From an uncultured Clostridia bacterium (GTDB taxonomy: Bacteria > Bacillota > Clostridia > Oscillospirales > Acutalibacteraceae), in contig CAJOLX010000001.1 of assembly GCA_905235625.1 (NCBI GenBank), positions 1 through 38,586 of the forward strand: a stretch of 38,586 nucleotides of DNA, read 5' to 3'. Both the position numbers and the translations under genes were made by a program. Below the pieces are notes generated by a model. It searched no databases, was not told the DNA's origin, and was given only the letters and a program-made list of their open reading frames with translations. This document shows positions 1-9,671 of this stretch, piece by piece. How positions within the stretch are numbered: the first letter of the stretch is position 1; each line of letters starts with the position of its first letter.

Positions 1-438
1 ATCGAGCATTGCGGCAAGAAGGTTGTTTGCCGCGCCGATTGCGTGAAAGTCGCCCGTGAAATGAAGGTTAATGTCTTCCATGGGCACGACCTGAGCGTAT
101 CCGCCGCCGGCAGCGCCGCCCTTAACACCGAAAACGGGGCCGAGGGAGGGCTCTCTGAGAGCTACGTTCACGTTTTTGCCAATGCGCTTGAGGCCGTCGG
201 CAAGACCGATAGTCGTGGTGGTTTTGCCTTCGCCCGCGGGAGTGGGGGTAATTGCCGTTACGAGGATGAGTTTGCCGTTTTCTTTGTCGGTATCTTTTAT
301 TACCGCAGGGTCGATTTTAGCTTTGTATCTGCCGTATTGCTCAACGTATTTTTCGTCGATACGGGCTCTTTCCGCTATCTCGGTTATGGGCCTCATTTCA
401 CATCTTTGAGCAATTTCAATGTCGGATAAGTACGCCAT
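1..438 (-). CDS. fhs: Formate--tetrahydrofolate ligase, N-terminal part (cut by window edge)
   Basis: The product joins formate to tetrahydrofolate with ATP, giving 10-formyl-THF, the one-carbon donor for PurN and the AICAR transformylase encoded upstream in the same operon. The first 146 residues are visible. They begin [10 protein letters not shown] and carry the P-loop [11 protein letters not shown] at about residues 64-74, followed by the family's glycine-rich [19 protein letters not shown] segment and HFTGDFHAI. The start ATG at 438 follows an AGAGGAGAG ribosome binding site. It lies 23 nt after purL on the same strand, so it is probably the last or a late gene of the purine transcript. 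The family is about 550 residues long, so roughly three quarters lies outside the window. It is cytoplasmic. The identification is very secure. Confidence 0.96.
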   Translation of the reverse strand, partial: MAYLSDIEIAQRCEMRPITEIAERARIDEKYVEQYGRYKAKIDPAVIKDTDKENGKLILVTAITPTPAGEGKTTTTIGLADGLKRIGKNVNVALREPSLGPVFGVKGGAAGGGYAQVVPMEDINLHFTGDFHAIGAANNLLAAMLD

Positions 439-461
439 TTTACATCTCTCCTCTTAAAATT

Positions 462-3400
462 CTATTTAAAATATTTGACTGCTGCTTTAAACATTCCTAT
501 GTCGTAGTTGCCGGGCACGTTTTTGTAAAGACCGCTGCCCACACGCTCGCAGTGACCCATTTTGCCGAATACTCTGCCGTCGGGGGAGGTAATGCCCTCA
601 ATAGCGTAAACGGAATTGTTGGGGTTGTATCTCACGTCATAGGTCGCGTTGCCGTCAAGGTCAACGTACTGAGTTGCGATCTGACCGTTTTGAGCAAGCT
701 GCTTTACGAGCTCTTCATCGGCAAGAAATCTGCCTTCGCCGTGAGAAATAGGCATTGAATAAATATCGCCTGTTTCGGTGAGAGAGAGCCACGGTGATTT
801 GTTGGAAGAAATTCTCGTTCTGATTATCTTGCTCTGGTGCCTTGAAATGGTGTTGAAGGTCAGAGTGGGGCAGTTTTCGTCAGTATCAATAATCTTGCCG
901 TAAGGCACAAGACCGAGCTTAATGAGCGCCTGGAAGCCGTTGCAAATGCCGCACATAAGGCCGTCGCGGTTGTCAAGAAGGTCAGTAACACCGTCTTTGA
1001 TAACGCCGTTGCGGAAGAATGCGGTTATGAATTTGCCGCTGCCGTCGGGCTCGTCGCCGCCGGAAAATCCGCCGGGGATGAATATCATCTGAGCCTGCTT
1101 GAGCTTCTCCGCGAAGGTGTCTATGCTCTCTTTAATCGCGGAGGAGGTAAGATTTTTGATAACGATTATTTCGGGCTCCGCTCCCGCGTCTCTCATCGCT
1201 TTGGCGGAGTCGTATTCGCAGTTGGTGCCGGGGAACGCGGGGATAAGCACTCTCGGCTTTGCGCATTTTACGGCGGGAGCGGGGTAAGACGAAGCTTTGT
1301 ATTCAAAGTTTTCTATCTTGCCGTCGGAGCCTTTCACGTTGCAGGAATAAACGCTTTCAAGCTTGCTCTCATAAATTTCGTCAAGCTCCGAAACGCTCAC
1401 TTTTTCGCCCGAGTAGGTGAAATCGCTGCCGTTTGTTATAACGCCTATGGGCTTGCCGCTTCCTATATCTTCCGTCGTTTCAAGCAGGAACGAGCCGTAG
1501 CTGTAGCCGAATATCTCGTCAAGGGTGAGGCTGTCGGAAAATTCAAATCCGAAGCCGTTGCCCATGCTCATCTTGAGCACGGCTTCCGCTATGCCTCCGA
1601 TGCCGGGGGTGTAGCAGGCAACCGCTTTGCCGCTTCTGAGAAGAGAAGTCACTTCGTCAAAAACCTTGAGCAGAGACGAGGTAACGGGCAGGCCGTTTTC
1701 GTCGTGTTCGGGGGATATTATAATCACTTTGCGCCCCGCCTGTTTGAATTCGGGCGACACTATGGACGACACCTTGTCGGTGGTGACGGCGAATGAAACG
1801 AGAGTGGGGGGAACGTCGAGATTTTCAAACGAACCGCTCATTGAGTCTTTGCCGCCGATAGAAGCGATTTTGAGCTCTTCCTGAGCTTTGAACGCGCCGA
1901 GAAGGGCGGCGAGGGGTTTGCCCCAGCGTTTGCCGTCCTTGCCGGGATGCTCAAAATACTCCTGGAAGGTGAGATAAACGTCTTTAAAATCGGTGCCGGT
2001 CGCTATGAGCTTCGCAACGGATTCTATTACCGCAAGGTAAGCGCCGTGATAAGGGCTCTGCTCCGTGATATAGGGATTGTAGCCCCACGACATGAGCGAG
2101 CAGTCGTCGGTGTGCTTTTTCTCAACGGAAATCTTGTGCACCATCGCCTGAATGGGCGTTAACTGATTTTTGCCGCCGAAAGGCATGAGCACGGTGCCCG
2201 CGCCTATGGTGGAGTCAAATCTTTCGGAAAGCCCTCTCTTTGAGCAGACGTTGAGGTCGCCCGCGAGAGCTTTCATATTTTCGCCGAACGAGCCGCTCAC
2301 ATCCTTTTTAACGGAAGCGCTCGGGGCGGGGGTTATGTCAATGTGCTTGTCGGCGCCGTTTGAATTGAGGAATTCTCTCGAAACGTCAACGATTTTTTTG
2401 CCGTTCCAGGTCATCGTGAGCCTCGGCTCGGCTTTAACTGCCGCAACGGGGCATGCCTGCAAGTTTTCGGAATAAGCGAGCTTAAGAAAAGCGTCAACGT
2501 TTTCTTTTTCAACGACGACCGCCATTCTCTCCTGAGATTCGCTTATCGCAAGCTCGGTGCCGTCAAGGCCCTCGTATTTTTTGGGCACGGCGTTAAGGTC
2601 AATGTCAAGGCCGTCCGCAAGCTCTCCTATGGCGACCGATACGCCGCCTGCGCCGAAGTCGTTGCAGCGCTTTATCATCTTTGTCGCTTCGCCGTTTCTG
2701 AAGAGCCTCTGAAGCTTTCTTTCTTCGGGAGCGTTGCCCTTCTGAACCTCGGCTCCGCAGGTCTCAACCGAATGGGAGGTGTGAGCCTTTGACGAGCCCG
2801 TGGCTCCGCCTATGCCGTCGCGGCCCGTTGAGCCGCCGAGAAGTATGACCACGTCGCCGGGCTGAGGCACCTCGCGGCGCACGTTTTCGGCGGGGGCGGC
2901 GGCTATAACAGCGCCTATTTCCATTCTCTTCGCTTCGTAGCCGGGGTGATAAATCTCGTCAACTATGCCCGTCGCAAGTCCAATCTGGTTGCCGTAGGAC
3001 GAATATCCCGCCGCGGCTCCGGTAACGATGCTTCTTTGCGGCAGCTTGCCGGGTATGGTTTCGCTCACGGGCTTTAAGGGGTCGGATGCGCCCGTAATTC
3101 TCATCGCGGCGTAAACGTAGCTTCTGCCCGAGAGCGGGTCGCGTATGGCGCCGCCTATGCAGGTCGCCGCGCCGCCGAAGGGCTCAATCTCCGTGGGATG
3201 ATTGTGAGTCTCGTTTTTGAAGAGAAGCAGCCATGGAGTTTTAACTCCGTCTTCTTCTACCTCGATTTTAACGGTGCAGGCGTTGATTTCTTCGCTCTCG
3301 TCGAGCTTATCGAGCAAGCCCTGCGCTTTAAGGTGCCTTGTGGCTATAGTTGCAAGGTCCATAAGGCAAATGGGCTTCGTTCTGCCGAGCTCTTTTCTTA

Positions 3401-4151
3401 CGGCAACGTAATCGTCGTAAGCCTTTTGAAGCAGGGGGTCTTCAAACTTAACCGAGTCAATGACCGTGAGGAACGTGGTGTGACGGCAGTGATCCGACCA
3501 GTAGGTGTCAATCATGCGAATTTCCGTAATAGTGGGGTCACGGTGTTCGCTCTTAAAGTAAGTCTGGCAAAACTCAATGTCGTCCGCGTCCATTGCGAGG
3601 CCGTAATCCTCGGTGAACTTTTCGAGCCCCGCTCTGTCAAGCGCGTTAAAGCCGTCAAGGGTTGCGACGCTTTCGGGCAGGTCGTAATTCGCCTTGAGGG
3701 TTTCGGGCTTTTCGAGAGCGGCTTCTCTCGACTCAACGGGATTTATAACGTAATTTTTAATCTGAGCTATGTCTTCGTCGGTGAGCGCTCCGTAGAGCTT
3801 GTAAACCTTGGCAGACCTTATGAGCGGTCTCTCGCCCTGAGAGATTATCTGAATGCACTGCGCCGCCGAATCGGCTCTCTGGTCAAACTGACCGGGCAGA
3901 TATTCAACCGCGAAGGTGTAAGAGCCGTCGTCCTCAAGCGAAGAGGTCGCAATATCGAGCTGAGGCTCCGAGAAGACGGTCTTCACGGCGTAGTCAAACA
4001 GCTCTTCGGTTATGTTTTCCGCATCGTAGCGGTTAAAGAGCCTTATCGCCTCAAGATTTTTTATTTCGAGCAGGTTTACCGCGTCGGAACAAAGCTTCTG
4101 AGCTTCGTAGGCAAGCTCTTTTTTCTTTTCAACGTAAATTCTGTATACCAC
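462..4151 (-). CDS. purL: Phosphoribosylformylglycinamidine synthase, single-chain clostridial type
   Basis: This enzyme converts FGAR, glutamine and ATP to FGAM, the fourth step of purine synthesis. All parts are in one chain of 1229 residues: a PurS-like N-terminus, two AIR-synthase-like ATP domains (ETHNHPTEIEPFGGAATCIG lies in the first), and a C-terminal class I glutaminase. The glutaminase has the cysteine nucleophile at about residue 1070 in GICNGFQ and the histidine in PISHGEGRF. I chose GTG at 4151 (giving MVYRIYVEKK) because GGGAGG lies 7 nt upstream. The longer frame to 4286 would run back through the end of purD. Only 4 nt separate it from the purD stop, so its ribosome binding site lies inside the last purD codons. 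B. subtilis instead uses separate PurS, PurQ and PurL. Confidence 0.97.
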   Translation of the reverse strand: MVYRIYVEKKKELAYEAQKLCSDAVNLLEIKNLEAIRLFNRYDAENITEELFDYAVKTVFSEPQLDIATSSLEDDGSYTFAVEYLPGQFDQRADSAAQCIQIISQGERPLIRSAKVYKLYGALTDEDIAQIKNYVINPVESREAALEKPETLKANYDLPESVATLDGFNALDRAGLEKFTEDYGLAMDADDIEFCQTYFKSEHRDPTITEIRMIDTYWSDHCRHTTFLTVIDSVKFEDPLLQKAYDDYVAVRKELGRTKPICLMDLATIATRHLKAQGLLDKLDESEEINACTVKIEVEEDGVKTPWLLLFKNETHNHPTEIEPFGGAATCIGGAIRDPLSGRSYVYAAMRITGASDPLKPVSETIPGKLPQRSIVTGAAAGYSSYGNQIGLATGIVDEIYHPGYEAKRMEIGAVIAAAPAENVRREVPQPGDVVILLGGSTGRDGIGGATGSSKAHTSHSVETCGAEVQKGNAPEERKLQRLFRNGEATKMIKRCNDFGAGGVSVAIGELADGLDIDLNAVPKKYEGLDGTELAISESQERMAVVVEKENVDAFLKLAYSENLQACPVAAVKAEPRLTMTWNGKKIVDVSREFLNSNGADKHIDITPAPSASVKKDVSGSFGENMKALAGDLNVCSKRGLSERFDSTIGAGTVLMPFGGKNQLTPIQAMVHKISVEKKHTDDCSLMSWGYNPYITEQSPYHGAYLAVIESVAKLIATGTDFKDVYLTFQEYFEHPGKDGKRWGKPLAALLGAFKAQEELKIASIGGKDSMSGSFENLDVPPTLVSFAVTTDKVSSIVSPEFKQAGRKVIIISPEHDENGLPVTSSLLKVFDEVTSLLRSGKAVACYTPGIGGIAEAVLKMSMGNGFGFEFSDSLTLDEIFGYSYGSFLLETTEDIGSGKPIGVITNGSDFTYSGEKVSVSELDEIYESKLESVYSCNVKGSDGKIENFEYKASSYPAPAVKCAKPRVLIPAFPGTNCEYDSAKAMRDAGAEPEIIVIKNLTSSAIKESIDTFAEKLKQAQMIFIPGGFSGGDEPDGSGKFITAFFRNGVIKDGVTDLLDNRDGLMCGICNGFQALIKLGLVPYGKIIDTDENCPTLTFNTISRHQSKIIRTRISSNKSPWLSLTETGDIYSMPISHGEGRFLADEELVKQLAQNGQIATQYVDLDGNATYDVRYNPNNSVYAIEGITSPDGRVFGKMGHCERVGSGLYKNVPGNYDIGMFKAAVKYFK

Positions 4152-4155
4152 GGCT

Positions 4156-5421
4156 TTACCTCCCTGCCTTGAGGGCTCTTGCCCCAATGTCGCTGCGATA
4201 AAATGCGTTATCGAACGATATTTTCTTAACGAGCTCGTAGGCGCCTTTAACTGCGTCTTCGAGAGTGTCGGCGGTTTCGACCGCACCGAGCACTCTGCCG
4301 CCGCTCGTTACGAGCTTGCCGTCCTTGAGCGCCGCTCCCGCAACGTAAACGCTGCCCGAAATTTCATCGGGTATTGCTATTTCATAGCCCTTTTCGTAAG
4401 AAACGGGATAGCCCTTTGAAGCCATGATAACGCAGCAGGCGTTTTTATCGGCAAATTTTACTTCGGTGCTCTCGAGCGTGCCGTTTGTCGTGGCCTGCAT
4501 TATTTCAAGCAGGTCGCTTTCGAGCAGGGGAAGCACGACCTGGGTTTCGGGGTCTCCGAAGCGGCAGTTGTATTCTATGACCTTGGGGCCGTTCGGCGTT
4601 ATCATAAGGCCGAAATAAAGGCAACCCTTGAACGTTCTGCCCTCGGCGTTCATCGCGTTTATCGTGGGGATGAATATCTTTTCCATGCACTCTGCGGCAA
4701 CCTCGGGGGTGTAGTAGGGATTGGGCGCTACCGTGCCCATTCCGCCCGTGTTAAGGCCCGTGTCGCCGTCGCCGGCTCTCTTGTGGTCCATTGAAGACAC
4801 CATGGGCTTAACGGTTTTGCCGTCGGTGAACGCAAGCACCGAAACCTCGGGGCCCGTTAGGAATTCCTCAACTACAACGCTCTCACCGCTCTTGCCGAAC
4901 GCTTTATCCTGCATCATCGAAATTACGGCTCTCTTCGCGTCGTCGTGAGTTTCGGCGATTATAACGCCTTTTCCGAGAGCGAGACCGTCAGCCTTGATGA
5001 CCGTCGGCACGGGAGCTTTTTCAACGTAAGCAAGCGCTTCGTTAAGGTCGGTGAAGGTTTCGTATTCGGCGGTGGGTATGCCGTATTTTTTCATAAGGTT
5101 TTTGGAAAACACCTTGCTGCCCTCGATTATCGCCGCTTTCGCCTCGGGGCCGAAGCAGGGTATTCCCTTTGCCTCAAGAGCGTCAACGCAGCCGAGCACG
5201 AGGGGGTCGTCGGTCGCTACCACCGCATAGTCAACGCCTTCCTTTACGGCAAAATCGGTTATTCCGTCAATGTCCGTTGCGCCTATAGGCACGCAGACGG
5301 CGTCGGCGGCTATTCCTCCGTTGCCGGGAAGGGCGTAAATGGTTTCAACGTTTTTGTTTTCTTTAAGCTTTTTGATAATGGCGTGTTCTCTTCCGCCGCT
5401 GCCAACAACCAAAAGTTTCAT
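4156..5421 (-). CDS. purD: Phosphoribosylamine--glycine ligase (GARS)
   Basis: It ligates phosphoribosylamine and glycine with ATP to give GAR, the second purine step. The protein has 421 residues, the usual size. It starts with the characteristic MKLLVVGSGGREHAI and has the ATP-grasp segment GPEAKAAIIEGSKVFSKN. The substrate-binding stretch GGMGTVAPNPYY and the metal/ATP site NCRFGDPETQ are also present. The ATG at 5421 is preceded by AAGGAG with 7 nt spacing. It lies 19 nt after the AICAR transformylase gene and 4 nt before purL, firmly inside the operon. Nothing is missing or unusual. It is cytoplasmic. Confidence 0.97.
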   Translation of the reverse strand: MKLLVVGSGGREHAIIKKLKENKNVETIYALPGNGGIAADAVCVPIGATDIDGITDFAVKEGVDYAVVATDDPLVLGCVDALEAKGIPCFGPEAKAAIIEGSKVFSKNLMKKYGIPTAEYETFTDLNEALAYVEKAPVPTVIKADGLALGKGVIIAETHDDAKRAVISMMQDKAFGKSGESVVVEEFLTGPEVSVLAFTDGKTVKPMVSSMDHKRAGDGDTGLNTGGMGTVAPNPYYTPEVAAECMEKIFIPTINAMNAEGRTFKGCLYFGLMITPNGPKVIEYNCRFGDPETQVVLPLLESDLLEIMQATTNGTLESTEVKFADKNACCVIMASKGYPVSYEKGYEIAIPDEISGSVYVAGAALKDGKLVTSGGRVLGAVETADTLEDAVKGAYELVKKISFDNAFYRSDIGARALKAGR

Positions 5422-5440
5422 ATCGGGGCTCCTTGTTATA

Positions 5441-6625
5441 TCAGTGATGGAAAAGTCTCATGCCGGTGAACGCCATGGCGATGCCGTATTTGTCGCAGCA
5501 TTCGATAACGGCGTCATCTCTGATTGAGCCGCCGGGCTCCGCGATGTATTTTACGCCGCTGCGGTAAGCTCTTTCAATGTTGTCGCTGAAGGGGAAGAAA
5601 GCGTCGGAGCCGAGAGCGACGTCGGTCTGCTTCGCAAGGAACTCTTTGGCTTCCTCGTCGGTGAGAGGCGAGGGCTGAGAGGTGAAATATTTCTGCCAGT
5701 TGCCGTCTGCGCAAACGTCTTCTTCATTCTTGTTGATGTAGCCGTCGATAACGTTGTCTCTGTCAGGTCTGCCGATGTCGGGCTTAAAGGGGAGGTTAAG
5801 AACCTTCTCGTGCTGACGAAGGAACCAGGTGTCCGCCTTTGAGCCTGCGAGACGGGTGCAGTGAATTCTTGACTGCTGACCCGCTCCCACGCCTATGGCC
5901 TGGCCGTCAACGGCGTAGCAAACGGAATTTGACTGGGTGTATTTAAGAGTAATGAGTGAAATTATAAGGTCGCGCACTGCGCTTTCGGGCAGGTCTTTGT
6001 TTGCGGTGACAACGTTTGAGAGCAGCTCTTTGTTTATTTCAAAATTGTTTCTGCCCTGCTCGAAGGTGATGCCGTAAACCTGCTTGCGCTCGGTGGGCTC
6101 CGGCACGTAGTCTGGATCGATCTTAACTATGTTGTAGCTGCCTTTTCTCTTTGACTTGAGAATTTCGAGAGCTTCGGGCTCATAGCCGGGAGCGATAACG
6201 CCGTCGGAAACCTCTCTCTTTATCATCTTTGCGGTGGTAACGTCGCAAACGTCCGAGAGCGCTACCCAGTCGCCGAAGGAGCACATACGGTCGGTGCCTC
6301 TCGCTCTTGCGTAAGCGCAGGCGAGGGGAGAATCGTCAAGGCCTTCTATATCGTCAACGAAGCAGGCCTTCTTGAGAGTGTCGGAAAGGGGAATGCCGAC
6401 CGCCGCCGAGGTGGGGCTCACGTGCTTAAAGGAGGTTACGGCGGGGAGGCCGAGAGCTTCCTTTAATTCCTTAACGAGCTGCCATGAATTGAAAGCGTCA
6501 AGGAAATTGATGTATCCGGGCTTGCCGCAGAGGATCTCTATGGGCAGGTCGTCGCCGTTTGCCATAAATATTTTGGAAGGCTTCTGATTGGGGTTGCAGC
6601 CGTATTTGAGTTCAAATTCTTTCAT
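5441..6625 (-). CDS. purH: AICAR formyltransferase without the IMP cyclohydrolase domain (PurH-type)
   Basis: It formylates AICAR with 10-formyl-THF to FAICAR, the ninth step of the pathway. The 394-residue protein corresponds to the AICARFT domain of PurH only. It begins MKEFELKYGCNPNQKPSKIF and has the catalytic Lys-His pair at about residues 67-68 (TSFKHVSP). Other family blocks are RGTDRMCSFGDWVA, the QSNSVCYA segment, VGAGQQSRIHCTRLAG and DAFFPFSDNIERA. The MGS-like IMP cyclohydrolase domain found at the N-terminus of usual PurH (about 520 residues) is absent. The following gene in the operon, encoded at 6642-7364, supplies a PurO-type cyclohydrolase instead. The ATG at 6625 follows a GGAGAGGAG site. 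Confidence 0.93.
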   Translation of the reverse strand: MKEFELKYGCNPNQKPSKIFMANGDDLPIEILCGKPGYINFLDAFNSWQLVKELKEALGLPAVTSFKHVSPTSAAVGIPLSDTLKKACFVDDIEGLDDSPLACAYARARGTDRMCSFGDWVALSDVCDVTTAKMIKREVSDGVIAPGYEPEALEILKSKRKGSYNIVKIDPDYVPEPTERKQVYGITFEQGRNNFEINKELLSNVVTANKDLPESAVRDLIISLITLKYTQSNSVCYAVDGQAIGVGAGQQSRIHCTRLAGSKADTWFLRQHEKVLNLPFKPDIGRPDRDNVIDGYINKNEEDVCADGNWQKYFTSQPSPLTDEEAKEFLAKQTDVALGSDAFFPFSDNIERAYRSGVKYIAEPGGSIRDDAVIECCDKYGIAMAFTGMRLFHH

Positions 6626-6641
6626 GTTTTTTCTCCTCTCC

Positions 6642-7364
6642 TTATTTAACGTATTTGTTTACGAGTCTGTTTTCGATTTCTCCGGTTTCAAGGTCAATGT
6701 AGCGAACGTAAAGAGAAATCTTATTGTCTTCGTTAAGACCGTTCCAGAGCGTGTTTGTAAATTCATCTATGCTGTCGGGTATCTGCACTCTTTCGGGCTC
6801 TCCCTGGAATGAGGGGATGGGGCCGCCGTCGCAGACATAGGTGTGCAGGAAATGGCCCACTCCGTTAAGCGGAGCGTAAGAGAAGGTAAATCTGTTGCAT
6901 GCGGAGCCTACAGCGTCCGCGCTCTTGAGAATGCTCATCTCATAGGTGAAATTGTCTTTGTCGAGATTGAGCACCGCGCTGATTCTCGGCGTGTAATTGG
7001 GGCTGTCGGGCTCGAATTCTCTCGTTGCGAGAGCTCCCGAAAAGCTGCCGCCCGCCTTGACGCCTTCATAAATGGTGTCGGTCTGGTCGCCGTTTGTGAC
7101 GATGAGCTTATTGCCGAGTGTGCGAACGGCGGCGTAAATGATGAGGCTCGGGTCTTCAACCTTTGAGGAATCGAAGGGCTCGGTGAAAACTTCGCCGTTT
7201 CTTTCGGCAAAAACGCGGTTTCTGCTGTTTGCGCTTCTGCCCATGATGAAGTAGGCGGCAACTGCCTTCTTGCCGTCACTTGATTTGCCCGCGACAATTC
7301 CTCTGCCTACGTAGGAATTGTCTTTGATGAGCTCGCCGATGTCGTTTACCTTGTAAATGTCCAT
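6642..7364 (-). CDS. purO: IMP cyclohydrolase, PurO type
   Basis: It is predicted to close the FAICAR ring to IMP, the last step of the pathway. The 240-residue protein matches the PurO/IMP_cyclohyd fold first described in archaea. The family signature IMGRSANSRNRVF is near residue 50, NGDQTDTIYEG near 110, and YTPRISAVLNL follows. ATG at 7364 (MDIYKVNDIG) is preferred because GGAGG lies 9 nt upstream. The longer reading from 7382 would start at GTG and translate through that ribosome binding site. It sits 16 nt before the truncated PurH gene, which lacks this very activity, so the context supports the assignment strongly. Biochemical function in this lineage is inferred from family and context. 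Confidence 0.9.
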   Translation of the reverse strand: MDIYKVNDIGELIKDNSYVGRGIVAGKSSDGKKAVAAYFIMGRSANSRNRVFAERNGEVFTEPFDSSKVEDPSLIIYAAVRTLGNKLIVTNGDQTDTIYEGVKAGGSFSGALATREFEPDSPNYTPRISAVLNLDKDNFTYEMSILKSADAVGSACNRFTFSYAPLNGVGHFLHTYVCDGGPIPSFQGEPERVQIPDSIDEFTNTLWNGLNEDNKISLYVRYIDLETGEIENRLVNKYVK

Positions 7365-7409
7365 TTTGTGATACCTCCACACAGATTTATTTGAGTCGCC
7401 TTATTGATT

Positions 7410-8027
7410 TTATTGCCTTTCAGCCAGCATCTTTTTGCTGACTTCCTCCGCCGAAGCGGGTAAAATTATCCATTCAGCCTGCTCCATGACCCTTCTTTGC
7501 AGGATTTCCGGAGTGTCGCCGGGCTCAACGTTAACGGCCTTTTGCATTATGATTTCTCCGCCGTCGGGAATTTCATTCACAAAATGCACCGTGGCTCCCG
7601 TCACTTTAACGCCCTTTTCGAGCGCCGCCTTATGCACCCTCAGGCCGTAAAAGCCCTCGCCGCAGAAGGACGGAATGAGCGACGGATGAACGTTGATTAT
7701 TCTGTTTCTGAAGTGAGAAGTGAAATTCTCGCTGAGAATTACCATAAATCCGGCAAGAATGATAAGGTCGGTGCTGTTGTCGTCAATGAGCTTAATAAGG
7801 TCTTTTTCAAAATCGGATTTGTCCCGATAGCTCTTTTTTTCGATAACCGCGGTCTTTACTCCGGCGTTTTCGGCTCTTGTCAGAGCGTAGGCGTCGGGCT
7901 TGTCGGATACAACGAGAGAAATCTCGCCGCTTTTAAGCACACCGCTTTTCTGAGCGTCCAGAAGAGCCTGCAGATTGGTGCCTCCTCCGGAAACGAGCAC
8001 CGTTATTTTTATTTTTTTATTATTCAT
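7410..8027 (-). CDS. purN: Phosphoribosylglycinamide formyltransferase
   Basis: It transfers a formyl group from 10-formyl-THF to GAR, giving FGAR (third step). The 205-residue protein has the N-terminal ITVLVSGGGTNLQALL loop and the catalytic block NVHPSLIPSF with its histidine. It also has VTGATVHFV and the acidic PDGGEII segment that carries the catalytic aspartate. It overlaps the end of the formate-channel gene by 8 nt (8020-8027), so the two are probably translationally coupled. That coupling is notable because PurN depends on formate-derived one-carbon units. The length is normal. Confidence 0.95.
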   Translation of the reverse strand: MNNKKIKITVLVSGGGTNLQALLDAQKSGVLKSGEISLVVSDKPDAYALTRAENAGVKTAVIEKKSYRDKSDFEKDLIKLIDDNSTDLIILAGFMVILSENFTSHFRNRIINVHPSLIPSFCGEGFYGLRVHKAALEKGVKVTGATVHFVNEIPDGGEIIMQKAVNVEPGDTPEILQRRVMEQAEWIILPASAEEVSKKMLAERQ

Positions 8028-8631
8028 TTCTTTTGCCCTCTTTGAACAAAGTCAGCGCGCAGAGAAGAATCGCGCCGATTGAGTTGCCGAGAATTACAGT
8101 CACTATGAAGGCGAGAGTTCTCAGTGAGAATATGCCCGCCGCCGCGAAATAATACATATCGGCGATTGAGTGCTCAAAGCCGCTGAGAATGAATACGGGT
8201 ATGCAAAAGAGAATTGCGAGCGGAGTCTTGTGGTCTCTGAAAATGCTCACGGCAAGATACATCAGCACGCCGCAGAAAATTCCTCTGATTAAAGACTGCG
8301 GAAGCTGCTGGCCGAGCTTCGCGTTGCAGATAACCGCCGCCGCGTCTCTTATGCCGGGAATTGCGTAAGCGGTAAGAATGCCGCAGAGAGCGGAAGCTAT
8401 CGTGTTGCCGAGCAGGCCCAGAAAGAGAACGGACAGCTCCTCTTTGCCGTGCTTTTCGGGCAGATAACCAACCTTGCCGGTAAACAGGGAGTAGCCCTTG
8501 TAGCAGATGCAAAGCAGCGCTACCGAAAAGAAGAAGGCTCCCGCGTATCTGTTTTCGCAGGCAAGGAACACCGTGCCGCCGATGGAAATGAGAATACCGG
8601 CGTTAATGCCGTTTACGGTTTTTCTCAGCAT
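8020..8631 (-). CDS. Formate/nitrite transporter (FNT) family channel, short form
   Basis: This is a membrane protein of 203 residues with about six hydrophobic segments. FNT-like features are [15 protein letters not shown] at the start, a repeat-like [12 protein letters not shown], then [27 protein letters not shown] and [14 protein letters not shown]. FocA/NirC proteins are usually 250-290 residues; here the N- and C-terminal tails and some loops are short. It overlaps purM by 7 nt and purN by 8 nt, so it is locked into the purine operon. Family members pass formate, nitrite or hydrosulfide. Formate is the natural guess here because fhs, purN and the AICAR transformylase lie in the same operon, but the substrate cannot be read from the sequence. 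Confidence 0.85.
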   Translation of the reverse strand: MLRKTVNGINAGILISIGGTVFLACENRYAGAFFFSVALLCICYKGYSLFTGKVGYLPEKHGKEELSVLFLGLLGNTIASALCGILTAYAIPGIRDAAAVICNAKLGQQLPQSLIRGIFCGVLMYLAVSIFRDHKTPLAILFCIPVFILSGFEHSIADMYYFAAAGIFSLRTLAFIVTVILGNSIGAILLCALTLFKEGKRNE

Positions 8632-9668
8632 ATCGTTATTTTCTCCCCGGATTTTATTATTTCTCCGATTACGTAAGCGTCCTGACCGTTCGCCTTGAGA
8701 ATTTCAAGGGATTTGTCAACGTCTTCGGGCGATACGATTATGCTCATGCCAACGCCCATGTTAAACGTGTTGAACATATCTCTCTCGCTGATGCCGCCCT
8801 TTTCCGCTATGAAATTGAATATGGGCAAAACTTTCACGCTGCTCTTTTGGATTTGAGCGCCGAGTCCGTCGGGAATGCTTCTGGGTATGTTTTCGTAAAA
8901 TCCGCCGCCCGTTATGTGAGAAATGCCTTTTACCTTGACCTCGTCAATAAGAGCGAGCACGGGCTTCACGTAAATCTTCGTGGGCTCAAGCAGAGTTTCG
9001 CCTATGCTCTTGCCGCCGAGCTCTGGGCAGGGGGACTTAATGTCGGCGTTTTCAACGTCGAGCACTTTTCTCACGAGCGAAAATCCGTTTGAATGAACGC
9101 CGCTTGAGGGCAGAGCGATTATAACGTCGCCGGGAGCCATCGCGGAATTGTCGATTATTTTGCTCTTATCGACAACGCCCGTGCAGTAGCCCGCAAGGTC
9201 GTATTCGTCAACGGGATAAAACCCGGGCATTTCGGCGGTTTCTCCGCCTATGAGAGCGGCTCCGCTCTGAACGCAGCCTTCGCACACGCCCTTGACTATA
9301 TCGGCGATTTTTTCGGGGTAGTTTTTGCCGCAGGCGATGTAATCGAGGAAGAAGAGAGGTTTCGCTCCGCAGCAGATGATATCGTTTACGCACATCGCAA
9401 CGCAATCAATGCCCACGGTGTCGTGCTTATCCATGAGGAAAGCGAGCTTGAGCTTCGTGCCAACGCCGTCCGTGCCGCTTACGAGCACCGGCTTCGTAAT
9501 GCCTTCAAGGTCGAGCTCAAACAGGCCGCCGAAGCCGCCTACGTCAGAGCAAACGCCGCTCGTAACGGTTTTTGCAATGTGCTGCTTCATAAGTTCAACC
9601 GCTTTGTAGCCGGCGGTGATGTCAACGCCCGCAGCGGCGTAGCTTTCAGATTTGGAATTGAGATTCAT
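8625..9668 (-). CDS. purM: Phosphoribosylformylglycinamidine cyclo-ligase (AIR synthase)
   Basis: It closes FGAM to AIR with ATP (fifth step). The 347-residue protein shows the family start [18 protein letters not shown] and the nucleotide-binding [11 protein letters not shown]. It also has [11 protein letters not shown] and the C-terminal [13 protein letters not shown] and FNMGVGM blocks. The ATG at 9668 lies 3 nt after the purF stop, with AAGGAA inside the end of purF as its ribosome binding site. Its own stop overlaps the FNT channel start by 7 nt. Length and motifs are ordinary. Confidence 0.97.
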   Translation of the reverse strand: MNLNSKSESYAAAGVDITAGYKAVELMKQHIAKTVTSGVCSDVGGFGGLFELDLEGITKPVLVSGTDGVGTKLKLAFLMDKHDTVGIDCVAMCVNDIICCGAKPLFFLDYIACGKNYPEKIADIVKGVCEGCVQSGAALIGGETAEMPGFYPVDEYDLAGYCTGVVDKSKIIDNSAMAPGDVIIALPSSGVHSNGFSLVRKVLDVENADIKSPCPELGGKSIGETLLEPTKIYVKPVLALIDEVKVKGISHITGGGFYENIPRSIPDGLGAQIQKSSVKVLPIFNFIAEKGGISERDMFNTFNMGVGMSIIVSPEDVDKSLEILKANGQDAYVIGEIIKSGEKITIC

Positions 9669-9671
9669 AAA

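Noticed and set aside
3198-4172. Open frame of 324 codons on the plus strand
   Set aside because: It is antisense to purL, which has family motifs throughout; no ribosome binding site or recognisable domain is seen.
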